Below, piece by piece: positions 10,097 to 22,779 of a stretch of 55,000 nucleotides of DNA. How positions within the stretch are numbered: the stretch's first letter is position 1; every line of letters begins with the position of its first letter. Origin of the DNA: Glandiceps talaboti. Its lineage: Eukaryota; Hemichordata; Enteropneusta; Spengelidae. The notes under the pieces were generated by a model that had not been told where the DNA came from, searched no databases, and saw only the letters and a program-made list of their open reading frames with translations. The stretch covers positions 16,585,306 to 16,640,305 of the forward strand of contig NC_135567.1 in assembly GCF_964340395.1 (NCBI RefSeq), in the 5' to 3' direction. Made by a program: the position numbers and the translations under genes.

Positions 10097-11934
10097 GCGG
10101 TTGGTATTTTGGGGTGAAAAGTCATGAGATGACGCAGGGGAATGAACCTACAATGACTCCCTAACTTACTAAATATAGGTGCAGCGAGCTGGTTATGTAA
10201 ATTACAAAAGTTCGTTTTCTTTCTATAAACGCTGTACAACTTATACACATACCACGAAATAGTATGTTCATTATTTAGGCTATAAATAAAGATATATTGC
10301 AGCGGTAGTTTTTCCTCCCCTTTTACTTGTAAACACCACGAGTGTGAAGTTACCATCATATTCATATTCATATAAACTTTCAAAAGTTGACATCTACTCT
10401 CAATGTGAATATGATGATAGCTTCACACGTTCATCATCAGATTCGAAGTCTTCCGAATGGGTACGAACAAGCGTTCGGCAAATCACAAATCCTGTGATTG
10501 TAGTTACTTTTCACTTGATTAGTGTGGATTTGCATGCTTTCTTCTTATTTTTGCCATCTATGACATCTCGAAATATAATTCCATGTATTCAGGTATGTAT
10601 TAGCTATTTCTAATATTACCTCTAAATATTAATAAATCAATTTAACAAATTTATAATAATGATCTTTTTTATATAACTCAATGTAGGATAAAAAATAATT
10701 ATTTTTCTTCAGGTTACGAAAAATTGTAATAATAAACTCGACCCATTTAAAGAATATGAGACTAAAAGAACATCTCGAGGGACTGATGTCAGTCTAGTGG
10801 TTTGTGTTGGCAGAGATTGCTAAAGTTCAAATATCTTCCATCTTTTATGGCGATGGGGTGTAACTATGTAGGTAATAAACTGCATCAAGTAAGGACTTTA
10901 GGCTACGTTGATTCTTATGATAATAATCACTTTTCTTTAATTTTAGACACTTCTTAGCCAAAGTCTGCTGTCTTTCGCAGTTTTTTCTCAGATTTACAAA
11001 ATATACTTTAATGGCATCATCAAACTAACAATGCCAGAATGATCCGAATTGGGACTTGGATCGAGATTTAGCCAAGATAGGGCTTCAATAATTACAGCTT
11101 TGATTTGTATGTTCAGTAACTACAACATATTTTTTTTTAAACAAATTGATATATGGGGCACTTCCGAACTCTATGTACACTTCGTTGGGAATCACTGTTA
11201 GTGAAAACCAATGCCGAACTAGTAAAACCTCTTACATTTCCTTTTCATTTTGAGAATGCGAGGAAACACCACTACTTTTTTTGAGATTCCACCGAATTGA
11301 ACCTTAATGTGAGAAAATGACTACAAAGAATACAACAAGTATTGAATTTCATATCCAAAAATAGTAATCTGACTTTCTGTTTACCTTTAAATGGATTTGA
11401 TTAAAGCTGAAGCCCGCAGCGAAGTGCTTTTAGCCTATATTATAAATATGCAAGCGAGTAATTAATATTGTTTTGATACGTTGAGGGCGTTATCATTGGG
11501 CGACCACAACCAACAACTGAATGATGACGTTTTTTCATTGGGCTCAGGCTACGTTCGGTCTATGCGCTGTCATCAAGGAGAGACCATCAACTTTTTCCAC
11601 TCACAAGTTTCACACAATCCGTACGTCTACTCTTAGACCATTGATACGAATACGAACATGAAGCAGGACATCAATGACGTCATCCAAGCTATTAATAACT
11701 AACTTTTAGAATCAATTAACCAGAGGTAATATCAGAGACTGAGATGCTGAACATAAAGAATGACATGCAGACAGCTCAGGAAGATGTTTCTCAGGAATAT
11801 ATGACCGATTTTTTAAGAAGTTGAAACATACTGGAAAGGCCACCTTTAACAATCAGTCAAATGGGGACTAATACGAACATAACTAGAAAGTGAAGGTGAA
11901 GGTGAAGTCCAACATCGAAGGAAAGAAGTTTGAC
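10097..11934. other. No gene recognised
   Basis: Upstream side of the PCTP-like gene. 9983-10096 continues the exon-1 frame upstream and is probably 5' UTR. Beyond that, short frames lack splice context or family resemblance. No core promoter could be assigned with confidence. Confidence 0.5.
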
Positions 11935-12785
11935 TCGGCTCGAAAGAATTTATTGACGATGGACGGTAAGGCATTGAAATAATCGCCCAACGACAGTAGC
12001 TAATTTTATTGGGCCAAAGATCTGACTATGGATGGACTGGGTTACTGCTCACAAATACCAATCGCTGACCATCAGCTTTAAATTTGTAACACTAAAATCG
12101 TCAAAAATCTCAAACTGGAGACAACATACTTCAGTCGCTGGCTGTCGTCCGATTCTAATAACAAACACAACGTACACTTCCTCTTGTTCTAGGCGTTTGA
12201 TACAGTTAGCTTACTGCTTTTATAATTGTACGGAGTGAAGTGGAGCGGACAGTTTGTCGTCGGCTTCACTGTTTGTACATCATCGATCGAATCCAAAGCT
12301 TCCTTGCCAATATTTGATGTAATTTCGCCACAATCGCCAAATAGAATATTGCTTAAGATTTTAGGTGGAATTTCCTGGACCTATTGTTGAATATCATCGG
12401 CTTCCACCATGACGATAATGTACGTACAGGATGCCAACAAGTTTTGCAACATGCATAGCAACGCTCATAGCTACGGCAAAGAAAGTAGTCCGACGTTTCC
12501 GCATGTGACCTTGTTTGGGAAACTGGATGGTCTGTGATGCCGAAAATTACTGCCCGACTACAGCTCACGATTTATCCATAGCAATACATGGGGATGTGGT
12601 TATAGGTATATGATAATTAATGTTATCATTATTATTTCGTGGTTCCGTTTGTTTAATTTCGAATGCCGTGTGCTATAAACAAAAAAAAAATCCAACAAAC
12701 AAAAGAAAACATATCTCAAAACAACATTATTAAGACATAAATATTGATTTAAACATTGAACGACATAGTAGTTGCAAATCTATAC
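11935..12785. repeat. Dispersed repeat, copy 1 (pair of 30846-31665)
   Basis: About 850 bp aligns along its whole length to 30846-31665. Shared words include TATTGACGATGGA, GACAGTAGCTAATTTTATTG, CACAATCGCCAAATAGAATA and CGTGTGCTATAAACAAAAAA. No intact coding frame is shared. Homology stops abruptly near 12785, where PLE-derived sequence begins in this copy, while copy 2 continues into unrelated sequence. Confidence 0.9.
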
Positions 12786-12799
12786 CACAGGGTGAAGGA

Positions 12800-13420
12800 C
12801 AAATGATCAATTTTATGCAGTACATTGGATATGGGGAAATGCTTGTCGATGAGGTTGAGAAACCTTCTGCCAACGTTTGTTGAAACGTGTTTACTGTAAG
12901 GTGGGTTAAACCAAGTTATATTACGGCTGCGATTCCGCTTGCGTTGAGTGCGTCGTGTTGGGTCAAATTTGAGCGTGTGATTATACCCTGCTTCATTAGA
13001 GTGTATCTTGGTAGGATGATGTAGGGGTGTCGAATAGTTGTTCGTCACTGGAAATGTTGGATAGTCGTTGGTTTACCAAGCTTGGTATGGTCTTAATTAT
13101 GGCTTTAGGATGGTTTTGATTTGCTGTTGACGTAGTGGGTGGTGTTATTTGGTTTTGTGTATGACTCGTCACGCAAGTTGAAGGTGACATCAAGGAAGTT
13201 GACAATTTTGATACCTTGGTCGGTGGTGATTCTAAGGCCGAGTTTCTTGAATTCTGAAGTTAGCTGCTTGTCTACTCTGTTGGCTTTCGATGGTGAATGA
13301 TTACGGAGTACAGCTAGGCCATCATCCCTGTATAATCCTACCTCATTATCAAACATATGTTTGACTTTACTAAGTAAGTAGGTGCCTATAAGTTCGCAAG
13401 TTATTATCTTTTTTTGATTA
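12800..13420 (-). pseudogene. Penelope-like element reverse transcriptase remnant
   Basis: Minus-strand coding remnant of a PLE. The RT active-site stretch reads GLYRDDGLAVL (about 13335-13305) and is preceded by CELIGTYLLSK-like sequence. It continues through LGLRITTDQG, VNFLDVTFNL, RLSNISSDEQLF, NITWFNPPYSKHV and FLNLIDKHFP, which in PLEs lie between the RT and the GIY-YIG nuclease. At least two frameshifts (near 13120 and near 13000) break it. It ends at NVLHKI, so the nuclease domain is absent. It abuts the dispersed repeat at 12785. Family identification comes from motif resemblance and not from a search. Confidence 0.88.
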
Positions 13421-13714
13421 GATATAGCTGAGTAAAAGAAACTTTCACATCTAATATGGAATAAAGTTCTTCTGTACCATTCTCACTTCACAAAACGTAA
13501 AAATTTAAATATCGAGTGATAAAAAAATCACATTTCATCCCTGATTTTAATTAACAGTTGTTAATTCAATAAATGAATTCGTAACGTTTTATTTGTTTAT
13601 AAGGACGACATAATTCAACAGGATATGTACACATAACTTGAGATACATCTACATGTGATGTAAACAAACATCTATACACACTTTACAAATGTTATGACAT
13701 ACAAGTTGTTCACA

Positions 13715-13775
13715 GTTGTTAAGCATTCAGTTTTCAATCTGTCTTGGTGGATGATCCTCATCAGAATGACAAAAT
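13715..13775 (-). ncRNA. Hammerhead-ribozyme-like motif upstream of PLE remnant
   Basis: On the minus strand CTGATGA (13764-13758) is followed by a potential stem (GGATCATCC) and then GAAA (13735-13732), the two conserved boxes of a hammerhead core. It lies 5' of the PLE coding remnant, where terminal repeats of PLEs are known to carry hammerhead motifs. Stems I and III could not be completed, so it may be a relic. Confidence 0.45.
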
Positions 13776-14219
13776 CAATAGTTAATAGTTCAGCTGTAAC
13801 TAAAAAAACCTTTGAACTGCTTGTGAGGTTGTCACTTTTGTAAATTATTTATCAACCAAGCTGGTGAACATTTTTGGTCATGTACAGATTTAGGACATAC
13901 TGCCAGCCATGCTTCATATATACATACATAACTCCCTCGAAGTATGGAGTAATTTTTGCCTCTGGTCTAGGGAATTCTGTGATTGATGTAAAATATACTG
14001 TCACTAGGTTCAGTAGTGTCTGTATCTATTTTTTCTACCATGGATACATGTCATGATGAGATTGAAACAATAGCTGGAGTAGGAAGAAACAACAGAAAGA
14101 CTACTTACATGTAGACGAGGCTACTTTGAATAAGATTATTTCTCTTAATTTTAGAGAAGTCATGCAATGTATCAGTCTTGCTTGCAGACGGTGCACGGGT
14201 CTATATTACTGACACAGAG

Positions 14220-14850
14220 AACTGTCAGAAGTGAGTCCCGAATTACTCCGTATGGAAGCAGGAGGCGGGAGGGATAGTTTTCAGAATCGAGTCCCGGATT
14301 ACTCCGTATGCAAACAGGACTAGCAGTTTAAAATTGTGAAGTCTGCGGGCGCTACACTCGTGCGTAGTGACATGCATGTAAACACACGTATCACAGACAG
14401 GTTATGAGCTGATTTGAACTCTGAAGTCATGACGCGTCACTAGCACAAAATGTGGAAGAAAAAACAGCAACCTGATCATGACGGAATATCGGAGTGTTTC
14501 CTGACTTGTAGTATTTACCTAGAGCTATACAAGAATGGCAGGTTTTTTGCCTTGCCAAACTTCTACTGTATTTCGTCCGATGACTGCGGGCGCTAAACTC
14601 TTGCATAATGACATGCATGTAAACAGACTGTCACAGACAGGTTATGACCTGATTTAAACACTGACGTCATGACGCACCATGTCAATTCGGGAAAGCCCCG
14701 TCCTATTATCACTAGCACACAATATGGCAGAATAAACAGCAAGCTGTTCATGACGAAATATCGGAGTGTTTCCTGACTTGTAGTATTTGCCTAGATCGAT
14801 ACAAGAATGCCAGGATTTTGCCATGCCAGGATTTTGCTGTGTCTTACTAC
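14220..14850. repeat. Tandem duplication, about 244-bp unit, two copies
   Basis: CTGCGGGCGCTA at 14342 recurs at 14586, and the following TGACATGCATGTAAACA, CACAGACAGGTTATGA and TATCGGAGTGTTTCCTGAC recur in order. The second copy has extra sequence (about 14680-14715). A shorter duplication of GATTACTCCGTATG-like sequence lies at 14240-14320. Confidence 0.88.
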
Positions 14851-14904
14851 AATTACCCTGTGTACAGATATGTACGCCAAATATGTGTTGGCAATGGATA
14901 AAAT

Positions 14905-15000
14905 GCATCAGTATGAAGAAACTAGATTGGTACTATAACCCTTGCAAACTGTAAACATTTTTAGAAGACCATAATCACGATATAAGCTAGTGAGTTGAAA
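14905..15000 (-). repeat. Inverted copy of sequence at about 23070-23160
   Basis: The reverse complement reads TATCGTGATTATGGTC, then AAAAATG, TTACAGTTTGC and CTAGTT in the same order as 23085-23155 on the plus strand. It borders the microsatellite at 15012, so this array arm is inverted relative to the arrays further right. Confidence 0.8.
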
Positions 15001-15011
15001 ATGTGAAAGGT

Positions 15012-15229
15012 AGCATGCATACATACATACATACATACATACATACATACATACATACATACATACATACATACATACATACATACATACATGCAGAAAA
15101 CAGACAGACACACACATCGACAGACAGACAGACACACACATAGATAGACCGACAAACAGAAAGGCAGACTGACAGACATATATACATAGACAGGCCGACA
15201 TAAAAAAATAGACAGGTAGGCAGGCAGGC

Positions 15230-15282
<53 letters not shown>

Positions 15283-15451
15283 TACATACATACATACATA
15301 CATACATACATACATACATACATACAAACACACACACACATACACACATACACACATACACACATACATACACACATATACATACATACATACATACATA
15401 CATACATACATACATACATACATAAATATATACACACATACACACATATAT

Positions 15452-15506
<55 letters not shown>

Positions 15507-15572
15507 CATATAGTTATACAGACGGGCAGACAGGCAGAAAGAAAAACAAAGAGACAGACCGACAGACAGACC

Positions 15573-15616
<44 letters not shown>

Positions 15617-16499
15617 CAACGACATAAAAACACAGACAGACAGACAGACAGACGGACGGACGGACGGACGGACGGGCAGGCAGGCAGGCAGGCATACATA
15701 CATACATACATACATACATACATACATACATACATACATACATACATACATACATACATACATACATGCAGAAAACAGACAGACACACACATCGACAGAC
15801 AGACAGACACACACATAGATAGACCGACAAACAGAAAGGCAGACTGACAGACATATACATAGACAGGCCGACATAAAAAAATAGACAGGTAGGCAGGCAG
15901 ACAGACAGACAGACATACACACATACATACATACATACATACATACATACATACATACATACATACATACATACATACATACATACATACATACATACAT
16001 ACATACATACATACATACATACATACATACATACATACATACAAACACACACACAGACATACACACATACACACATACACACATACACACATACATACAC
16101 ACATATACATACATACATACATACATACATACATACATACATACATACATACATACATACATACATACATACATACATACATACATACATTCATACATAC
16201 ATACATACATACATACATACATACATACATACATACATACATACATACATACATACATACATACATACATACATACATACATACATACATACATACAAAC
16301 ACACACACAGACATACACACATACACACATACACACATACACACATACATACACACATATACATACATACATACATACATACATACATACATACATACAT
16401 ACATACATACATACATACATACATACATACATACATACATACATACATACATACATACATTCATACATACATACATACATACATACATACATACATACA

Positions 16500-16527
<28 letters not shown>
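15012..16527. repeat. Compound (TACA)n/(CAGA)n array with higher-order duplications
   Basis: About 1.5 kb of tetranucleotide repeats, reading as TATG and CTGT on the minus strand. A complex segment starting CATGCAGAAAACAGACAGAC occurs near 15090 and again near 15766, about 675 bp apart. An ACACACACAGACATACACAC segment repeats at about 16045 and 16300. Open frames of several hundred codons here are artefacts. Confidence 0.95.
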
Positions 16528-16529
<2 letters not shown>

Positions 16530-16530
<1 letters not shown>

Positions 16531-17009
16531 TTTGCTTTGAATGTCTTACAGAAGCTGAGTTATGAGAAATATCGGGATTAATGTCTAATTCCCGGTTAAA
16601 ATAGTATCACATATTCCTTGATTAGCTGTAGGTTTAATCACAGTAATGTTTCCTAATGGTATATCATTATTGAAAAACTAAAATCTACTCAACACAATGT
16701 ATACGTAATGGTTGTGTCTGTCTGTCTGTCTGTACGTACGTACGTACGTGTGTGTGTCTTTCCGTCTATCTGCGTTTCTCTCTGTCTACCACACAGTCTG
16801 ACCACCCTCTGTCTTTCTCTGTACTTCATTTTTTTCTCAATGCCTCTGTAACTCGATCACGTTGTCTCTCAGTCTCTCCCTTCCCTCCTCCCTACCTGAG
16901 ATAATTAGTGGTAGTTGTATTCCATCACATGCATTTTAGTTACTAGTTCTGACAAAATGTTTGATAAAATAAAAGCATTACAATGTTGATCCACTTATCG
17001 TAAAGTTAC
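16530..17009. repeat. Unique spacer, partly duplicated at 22780-22945
   Basis: Includes a short CTGT/CGTA block (16715-16750). The part from about 16800 to 17005 (CTCCCTTCC, GATAATTAGTGGTA, GTTTGATAA) has a diverged counterpart at 22780-22945 in the same orientation. No gene is seen. Confidence 0.65.
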
Positions 17010-17040
17010 ATTCCTGTCTGTCTGTATGTATGTATGTAAG

Positions 17041-17071
<31 letters not shown>

Positions 17072-17239
17072 GTATGTATGTATGTATGTATGTATGTATG
17101 TATGTATGTATGTATGTATGTATGTATGTATGTTCATGTCTCTCACCCCTCTATATGTGTCTGTATGTCTGTAAGTATGTCTGTCTATCTGTCTGTCTGT
17201 CTGTCTGTCTGTTAGTCTGTCAGTCTATATGTCTGTCTA

Positions 17240-17272
<33 letters not shown>

Positions 17273-17330
17273 TTGTCAGACTGTCTGTCTGACTGACTGA
17301 CTGTCTCTCTCTCATTATATGTGTCTCTGT
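17010..17330. repeat. (CTGT)n/(TATG)n compound microsatellite
   Basis: A short CTGT block, then TATG units with TAAG variants (to about 17132), then mixed CTGT with CTAT and GACT variants. Confidence 0.95.
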
Positions 17331-17559
17331 ATTTCAATGTATCTCCCTTTCCTACCATCATTCTTTATATCTTTCTTTCCCTACTGGCTGTCTACCCGAC
17401 AAAAATAATTTTAGACTCTTCACCTCGCACAAACATACCACACCGTAGACCAAATGGATACAGAAATCACACCAAACGGCGGCACACATACGTATTATAC
17501 TCAAATAAGGGGAGTTGCCAAATATCTAATGACGTCACTCGTGTACTTTGAGTGTCGAC

Positions 17560-18130
17560 TCATGTATATGTATAGTAACTCAAATGTCCAAGATATGCAT
17601 GAATAGTACTATTTGCTAGCTCCTTTAGGGGTGTGTGCCCCCGGGGCCGGTACCAGTGGACAGCTATATTAGGGGTGTGTGGCCCGGGGGTGGGTACCAG
17701 CTAACTACTATCACCATTTTAGACTAAATGTCGAGAAAAAGCAATTTAACCACAGAGGGCGAGACAAAAACGCATAGTTAAATAAAGGGAGTTCCCCCGA
17801 GTGACACATATATTGGGACACCACTGGTGTACTCTGAGCTTCCACACGTGTATATCTCATGTACGTTTGATAACGGTTATCAAATTGTATTGTTAAGACA
17901 AGCGGACTTTGTTAGCATGGACACAGATATTGGGAATCCCATTAGACTGTACACTTGATAAACTTGTTGACAAATACAATGATTGTGTTTGCTGTCGAGC
18001 ACCACTGACGAACTCGGACGATACACAACTGACAACACTGTTATAAAGTTTATACGGGTTAATGCTCGTACAGATTTTTCTGTTTCATTCTTATCACCAA
18101 CCAGTCTCTCATGGTATCACTCTATGAATC
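17560..18130. repeat. Core repeat, copy A (shortened)
   Basis: Shares with copies B, C and D the blocks TTAGGGGTGTGTG..CCGGGG, AAATGTCGAGAAAAAGCA, ACACATATATTGGGACACCA, CGGACTTTGTTAGCATGGAC, GACGAACTCGGAC and TATACGGGTTAATGCTCG, in the same order. It ends directly at a CTGT array, as the other copies do. No conserved reading frame spans the copies. Confidence 0.9.
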
Positions 18131-18165
<35 letters not shown>

Positions 18166-18299
18166 GACTGCATGACTGACTGAATGACATTATATCTGTC
18201 TTTCTGTATTTATGTGCGAACACGCCACTCGCACGCACACACATGCACGTGCGCACACACACACACGCACGCACGTACCTACGTATGTATGTATGTAGG

Positions 18300-18334
<35 letters not shown>

Positions 18335-18440
18335 ATTTATGTATGTATGTATGTATGTATGTATGTATGTATGTATGTATGTATGTATGTATGTATGTAT
18401 GTATGTATGTATGTCCTTCTGTCTGTCTGTCTGTCCGGCT
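18131..18440. repeat. CTGT / GT / TATG compound array
   Basis: CTGT block (18131-18170), then CA- and GT-rich sequence, a TATG block (about 18330-18413) and a final CTGT block. Confidence 0.94.
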
Positions 18441-19190
18441 GTCTTTCTTATACATTTCAGGAGATCACTGTTTGCGTTATTGATATTTTCAATATGTATT
18501 CCTAAGTCTGAAACTTTCTATGAGTATTGATTCCTATTGACTTTATCGTAAAATGCTCTGAAGTGAATCAATGGCAATTGCTCTAGTGAAAGGCTACTAA
18601 AAGTGGCAACAGATTTTACTCACAGGGGTCTGATATAAAAAATGTCCTTTAAGTATGCACCGCATTCTATGACTCGAGGTGACGTGCCAACGAAGGTGAG
18701 CACGACTACATTTAAAATACAATTGGCAGAATTTATGACGCGTGTGTATGTGGGAGTGAGGAAGACACTGGGTATGATACTTGTGTGCACTGGGTGGGGG
18801 AGACAATGTGTATGATATGTGTGGGGAGGGGGGCGGAAAACAATTTTCGATATGCGAATAGGTGGACAATTGATATTCCAAGGGTAAGAGAGGGGCCTAG
18901 GTATATTTGTAAAGTAATATATTATGGTCTCTGGTGTTACTTAGGTGCAATGACCTTACGATAGTGAACCAGTATATGTCGTACAACTGTTGCAAGTATG
19001 CAGTGAGGTGAGGTGCTGTGTTACTTAGTAATTGTGAATAGAAATGTTGGGATATCATGGTTGTACGAGAATTATAATGTTCATTTGCGAGGCCTTGCAA
19101 TTATTTGACTGTTGTAAAATGGGAGAAAAGGTCAATATTTTTAAATTCTGTTTAAAATTATCGAAGACAAGTAATCGCGACAGAGTTGTT
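18441..19190. repeat. Tail repeat, copy 1 (pair of 30118-30560)
   Basis: TTATACATTTCAGGAG, TTGCGTTATTGATATTTTCA, GTATTCCTAAGTC, ATTCCTATTGACTTTATCG and AGGCTACTAAAAGTG recur in order at 30118-30400, and a further patch near 18955 matches near 30445. No gene seen. Confidence 0.88.
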
Positions 19191-19570
19191 TAATACCAGG
19201 TAACAACATCAGTTCCGATATTTTGTCTATGATTACATCAGACATTCCGATATGCAGACAACGTGAATTCGCATTATATCTAGATAACAAGAGCTAAAAC
19301 AGTTTTGTTCTTTGAATTGTGTAATGCTTATTACTCCTATTTTGTATTTCCTTTCACGGGTACGATATGAGCACTCTTTGGATGGCCCTGAAAACTGGCA
19401 TTCGTATGGTGTGTAAGGTATACGAAATGCGTTTTGCCTTGAGCTTTACATTTTGGGCCAAAAAAAAAATAGATTACAATTAAAGTGTTACCCTCAAAGT
19501 AAATTAACATTTATTTTAGCAACGACGAGATATTTAGGAAAGCCACGTTCAATGACAGTGTAGTGGAGAA
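19191..19570. other. Unique spacer, nothing recognised
   Basis: No exon-like frame or repeat was recognised between the tail repeat and the next CTGT array. Confidence 0.5.
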
Positions 19571-19632
19571 GACGTCTGTCTGTCTGTCTGTCTGTCTGTC
19601 TGCCTGCCTGCCTGCCTGCCTGCCTGCCTTCC

Positions 19633-19678
<46 letters not shown>

Positions 19679-19754
19679 CCTGCCTACCTGTCTCTCTGTC
19701 TGGCCGTCTGTCTGTCTGTATGTCTGTCCGTCCGTCCGTCCGTCTGTCTGCATT

Positions 19755-19792
<38 letters not shown>

Positions 19793-19989
19793 GGTTGGTC
19801 GGTTGATCAGTTGTTCAATTACTCAATCAGTCAGCCAGGCTGTCCAGTTGTCTCTGTAACCCTGCCTATCTCTGTATGTTTGTCTGTTTGTGTTACTGAC
19901 TGTCTGTATGTTTGCCTGCTACTGTCTGTCTACATGTCTGTCTGTCTGTCTGTCTGTCTGTATATGTGTGTATGTATGTATGTATGTAT
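19571..19989. repeat. (CTGT)n array with CCTG and CCGT blocks
   Basis: CTGT units with homogeneous sub-blocks of CCTG (about 19601-19632) and CCGT (about 19726-19743), then degenerate CTGT and a short TATG block ending at 19988. Confidence 0.94.
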
Positions 19990-21508
19990 AAGGATGAGTG
20001 ATGGAGAGGTAGAGAGAGACAGGGAGAACAGTGACAGAGAGCGACAGAGAGACATATAGAAACGTGGAGAGACAGAGGCTGGGATAAATGGCGAGAGAGA
20101 TAGATGGTCATACAGCCAATCAGTTTTAGTAGATCGTTTATTAGAACCCGTCAATGCACATCCTACGATAACAATAACTTGCTGATTTTATCTAGTCCAC
20201 ACGATTAAAAGTTTACCTCCAAATAGTTCAAAAATAATGATGACAACATGAAAATCTGTTTAAAATTTGTGCACAATTGAATATATATCAGAAACACGGC
20301 TTAAAATAGCTTATCTAGAGACGGGTACTAAACATTTGGTTGGATTTTAATGCTTTCGTGTATATAGCTAGTACAAAGTTTGTTATTTTGAGTGAATGCA
20401 ATACAAACGGATGTCATCTTGCCGAGCATTAGTGAATAACGCTTAGGTGTTAGCAAGGAAATGTTCACTATAGAATTATTCTTGCTAATTTTCGCTGGAA
20501 AACACAAAATCCGCGGTGACTAAAATGACTTTTCGTTCATGAACACAATGTACCAGTCTGGTAACTAATAAAAAGTAGTATTTGATAACAAGCTGAAGAC
20601 AAAACAATCGAAGTAAACGAAATTTCTAGTAATTCAAATATTTATGTGTACAGTAAGATATACATGAACAGTACTAATTGCCATCTCCTTTAGGGGTGTG
20701 TGGTCCGAGGGGGTACCAGGGTGTGTGGCCCCGGGGTACCAGTGGACAGCTATGTTAGGGGTGTGTGGCCCGGGGGATGGGGTACCAGTGGACAGCTAAG
20801 TTAGGGGTGTGTGGCGAGTGCTGTCAACCCAAGGCACCATTTTAGACCCATTTTGAACAAAAAACAATACCCCGTTTTAGACCAGTACTGTTGATAAAAA
20901 AACAACATTCTGTAGAACAATGTACTTACGTTAGGAGGCCAAGTCAACATTTTGGGGCAATTAATAGAATAGTTATTATTTGGTCAAGTTCAACAGGCTA
21001 CAGTTTAGAAAAAAAAATGAAAATAAAAATTAATGCAAAGTCGACCTCGCTTTAGATTCTTCAGCTCGAAAAAAAATCGCCATTGTAAACCAAATGTCGA
21101 GAAAAAGCACACCAACCCCCAAAGGACAGAACAAATACGCATAGTCAAATAAGAGGAGTAGTCCCCCGAGTGACACATATATTGGGACACCACTGGTATA
21201 CTTTGAGCTTCCACACGTGCATATCTCATGTACATTTGATAACGGTTATGTACTTTTATTGTTAAGACGAGCGGACTTTGTTAGCATGGACACAAATATT
21301 GGGAATCACCTTAGACTGTACACCTGATAAACTAGTTGACAAATCTAATAATTGTGTTTGCTGCCGAGGACCACTGACGAACTCGGACACAAAAGACAAC
21401 ATACATACACAAAAGACAACACTATTATAAAGTTTATACGGGTTAATGCTCGGACATACATTTCTGTTTCATTCTTATCACCAACCAGTCTCTCATGGTA
21501 AAATCTCT
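19990..21508. repeat. Core repeat, copy B
   Basis: Longest uninterrupted copy, about 1.5 kb. It begins GGATGAGTGATGGAGAG after a TATG block and passes through CCAATCAGTTTTAGTAGATC, GATGACAACATGAAAATCTG, GGGGTGTGTGG, AACAATGTACTTACGTTAGG and GGGTTAATGCTCGGACATAC, ending at a CTGT array. The left part matches 23759-24480 (copy C) and 27148-27640 (copy D). No preserved frame. Confidence 0.92.
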
Positions 21509-21513
21509 ACTGC

Positions 21514-21573
<60 letters not shown>

Positions 21574-21626
21574 GTGTCTGTGTGTCTATCTGTCCGTCTG
21601 TCTGTCTGTCTGCCTGTATGTATGCC

Positions 21627-21661
<35 letters not shown>

Positions 21662-21774
21662 ATGTATGTATGTATGTATGTATGTATGTATGTATGTATG
21701 TATGTATGTATGTATGTATGTATGTATGTATGTATGTATGTCTGTCTGTATGTGTTTGCATGCGTGCGTATGTA

Positions 21775-21809
<35 letters not shown>

Positions 21810-21824
21810 GTTCATGCGTGCGTA

Positions 21825-21871
<47 letters not shown>

Positions 21872-22013
21872 ATGTATGTATGTATGTATGTATGTATGTA
21901 TGTATGTATGCATGCATGCATGCATGCATGCATGTATGTATGTATGTATGTATGTATGTATGTATGTATGTATGTATGTATGTATGTATGTATGTATGTA
22001 TGTATGCATGTTT
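21509..22013. repeat. (CTGT)n then (TATG)n compound array
   Basis: Alternating homogeneous blocks: CTGT (21516-21660), TATG (21661-21740), CTGT (21776-21870), TATG with an inner GCAT block (about 21909-21933). Confidence 0.96.
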
Positions 22014-22285
22014 ACAGTTATGGAGCTATTATCACCGCTCTACATTATTTTCTCTTTTATACAACAGCAGGAGTATTGTTTACCAAGTAACGTCGTTATA
22101 ATGATCAACAAGGGGTGAGTTCTAATCAGTTGCTATGAAAATAACGATTTTTTTATATCAGGAAATAAATGGTACTAAAGGCCCATGAAATAAATATTTG
22201 GTTCACGACGATCCAAGATATTTTACGTAAAACTATAATAATTTACAAAAATAAAAAATGAACATATGATCAGTGACCATATTGT
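22014..22285. other. Unique spacer, nothing recognised
   Basis: AT-rich sequence without a supported gene. Confidence 0.5.
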
Positions 22286-22472
22286 AGTCAGAGAGAGATA
22301 TCGTTAATGTACATGTAGGTGAAAGGCTAATCAGGGTGAGAGATCGCCAATGTCGATGTAGGTGAAATGTCAATCAGAGCTAGATATCTGCAATGCTTAT
22401 GCAGGTGAAAAGTTACTCAAAGTGAGATATTTCTAATGTCAATATGCATGTAGGTAAAAAGTTACTCATACC
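22286..22472. repeat. Degenerate minisatellite, about 45-bp unit, four copies
   Basis: Four diverged units of the pattern GAGATATC, then AATGT, then ATGTAGGTGAAA and a closing AATCAG or TACTCA segment, spaced 43-50 bases apart. Confidence 0.75.
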
Positions 22473-22542
22473 TGTGATTGATAACAGTTAGTAATTACAT
22501 TGTCATCACCTGATCTATCCCTTTCATTGTCTGCACTCTACA

Positions 22543-22545
22543 ACA

Positions 22546-22590
<45 letters not shown>

Positions 22591-22597
22591 GACTGAC

Positions 22598-22636
<39 letters not shown>

Positions 22637-22703
22637 ATGTATGTATGTATGTATGTATGTATGTATGTATGTATGTATGTATGTATGCATGTATGTATGT
22701 ATG
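22543..22703. repeat. (CTGT)n then (TATG)n array
   Basis: CTGT block (22543-22635) passing directly into TATG (22636-22703), the same block order as at 21509, 25891 and 28584. Confidence 0.96.
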
Positions 22704-22779
22704 TCTGCCTATCTCTCAGACAGTCTGACTGACATTTGTCTTTCTTTGTATTATCTCATTTCTAATTGTCTCTGTCTTT

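Noticed and set aside
12032-12568. Open frames in dispersed repeat copy 1
   Set aside because: They are not conserved as open frames in copy 2 at 30.9-31.6 kb.
14908-16528. Minus-strand open frames of 199 to 513 codons (Met-Tyr-Val-Cys and Cys-Leu-Ser-Val repeats)
   Set aside because: Tetranucleotide repeats free of stop units give open frames in several phases at once; no start context, splice sites or non-repeat domains. The same applies to frames at 1266-1756, 21446-22118, 23389-23919 and 28269-30142.
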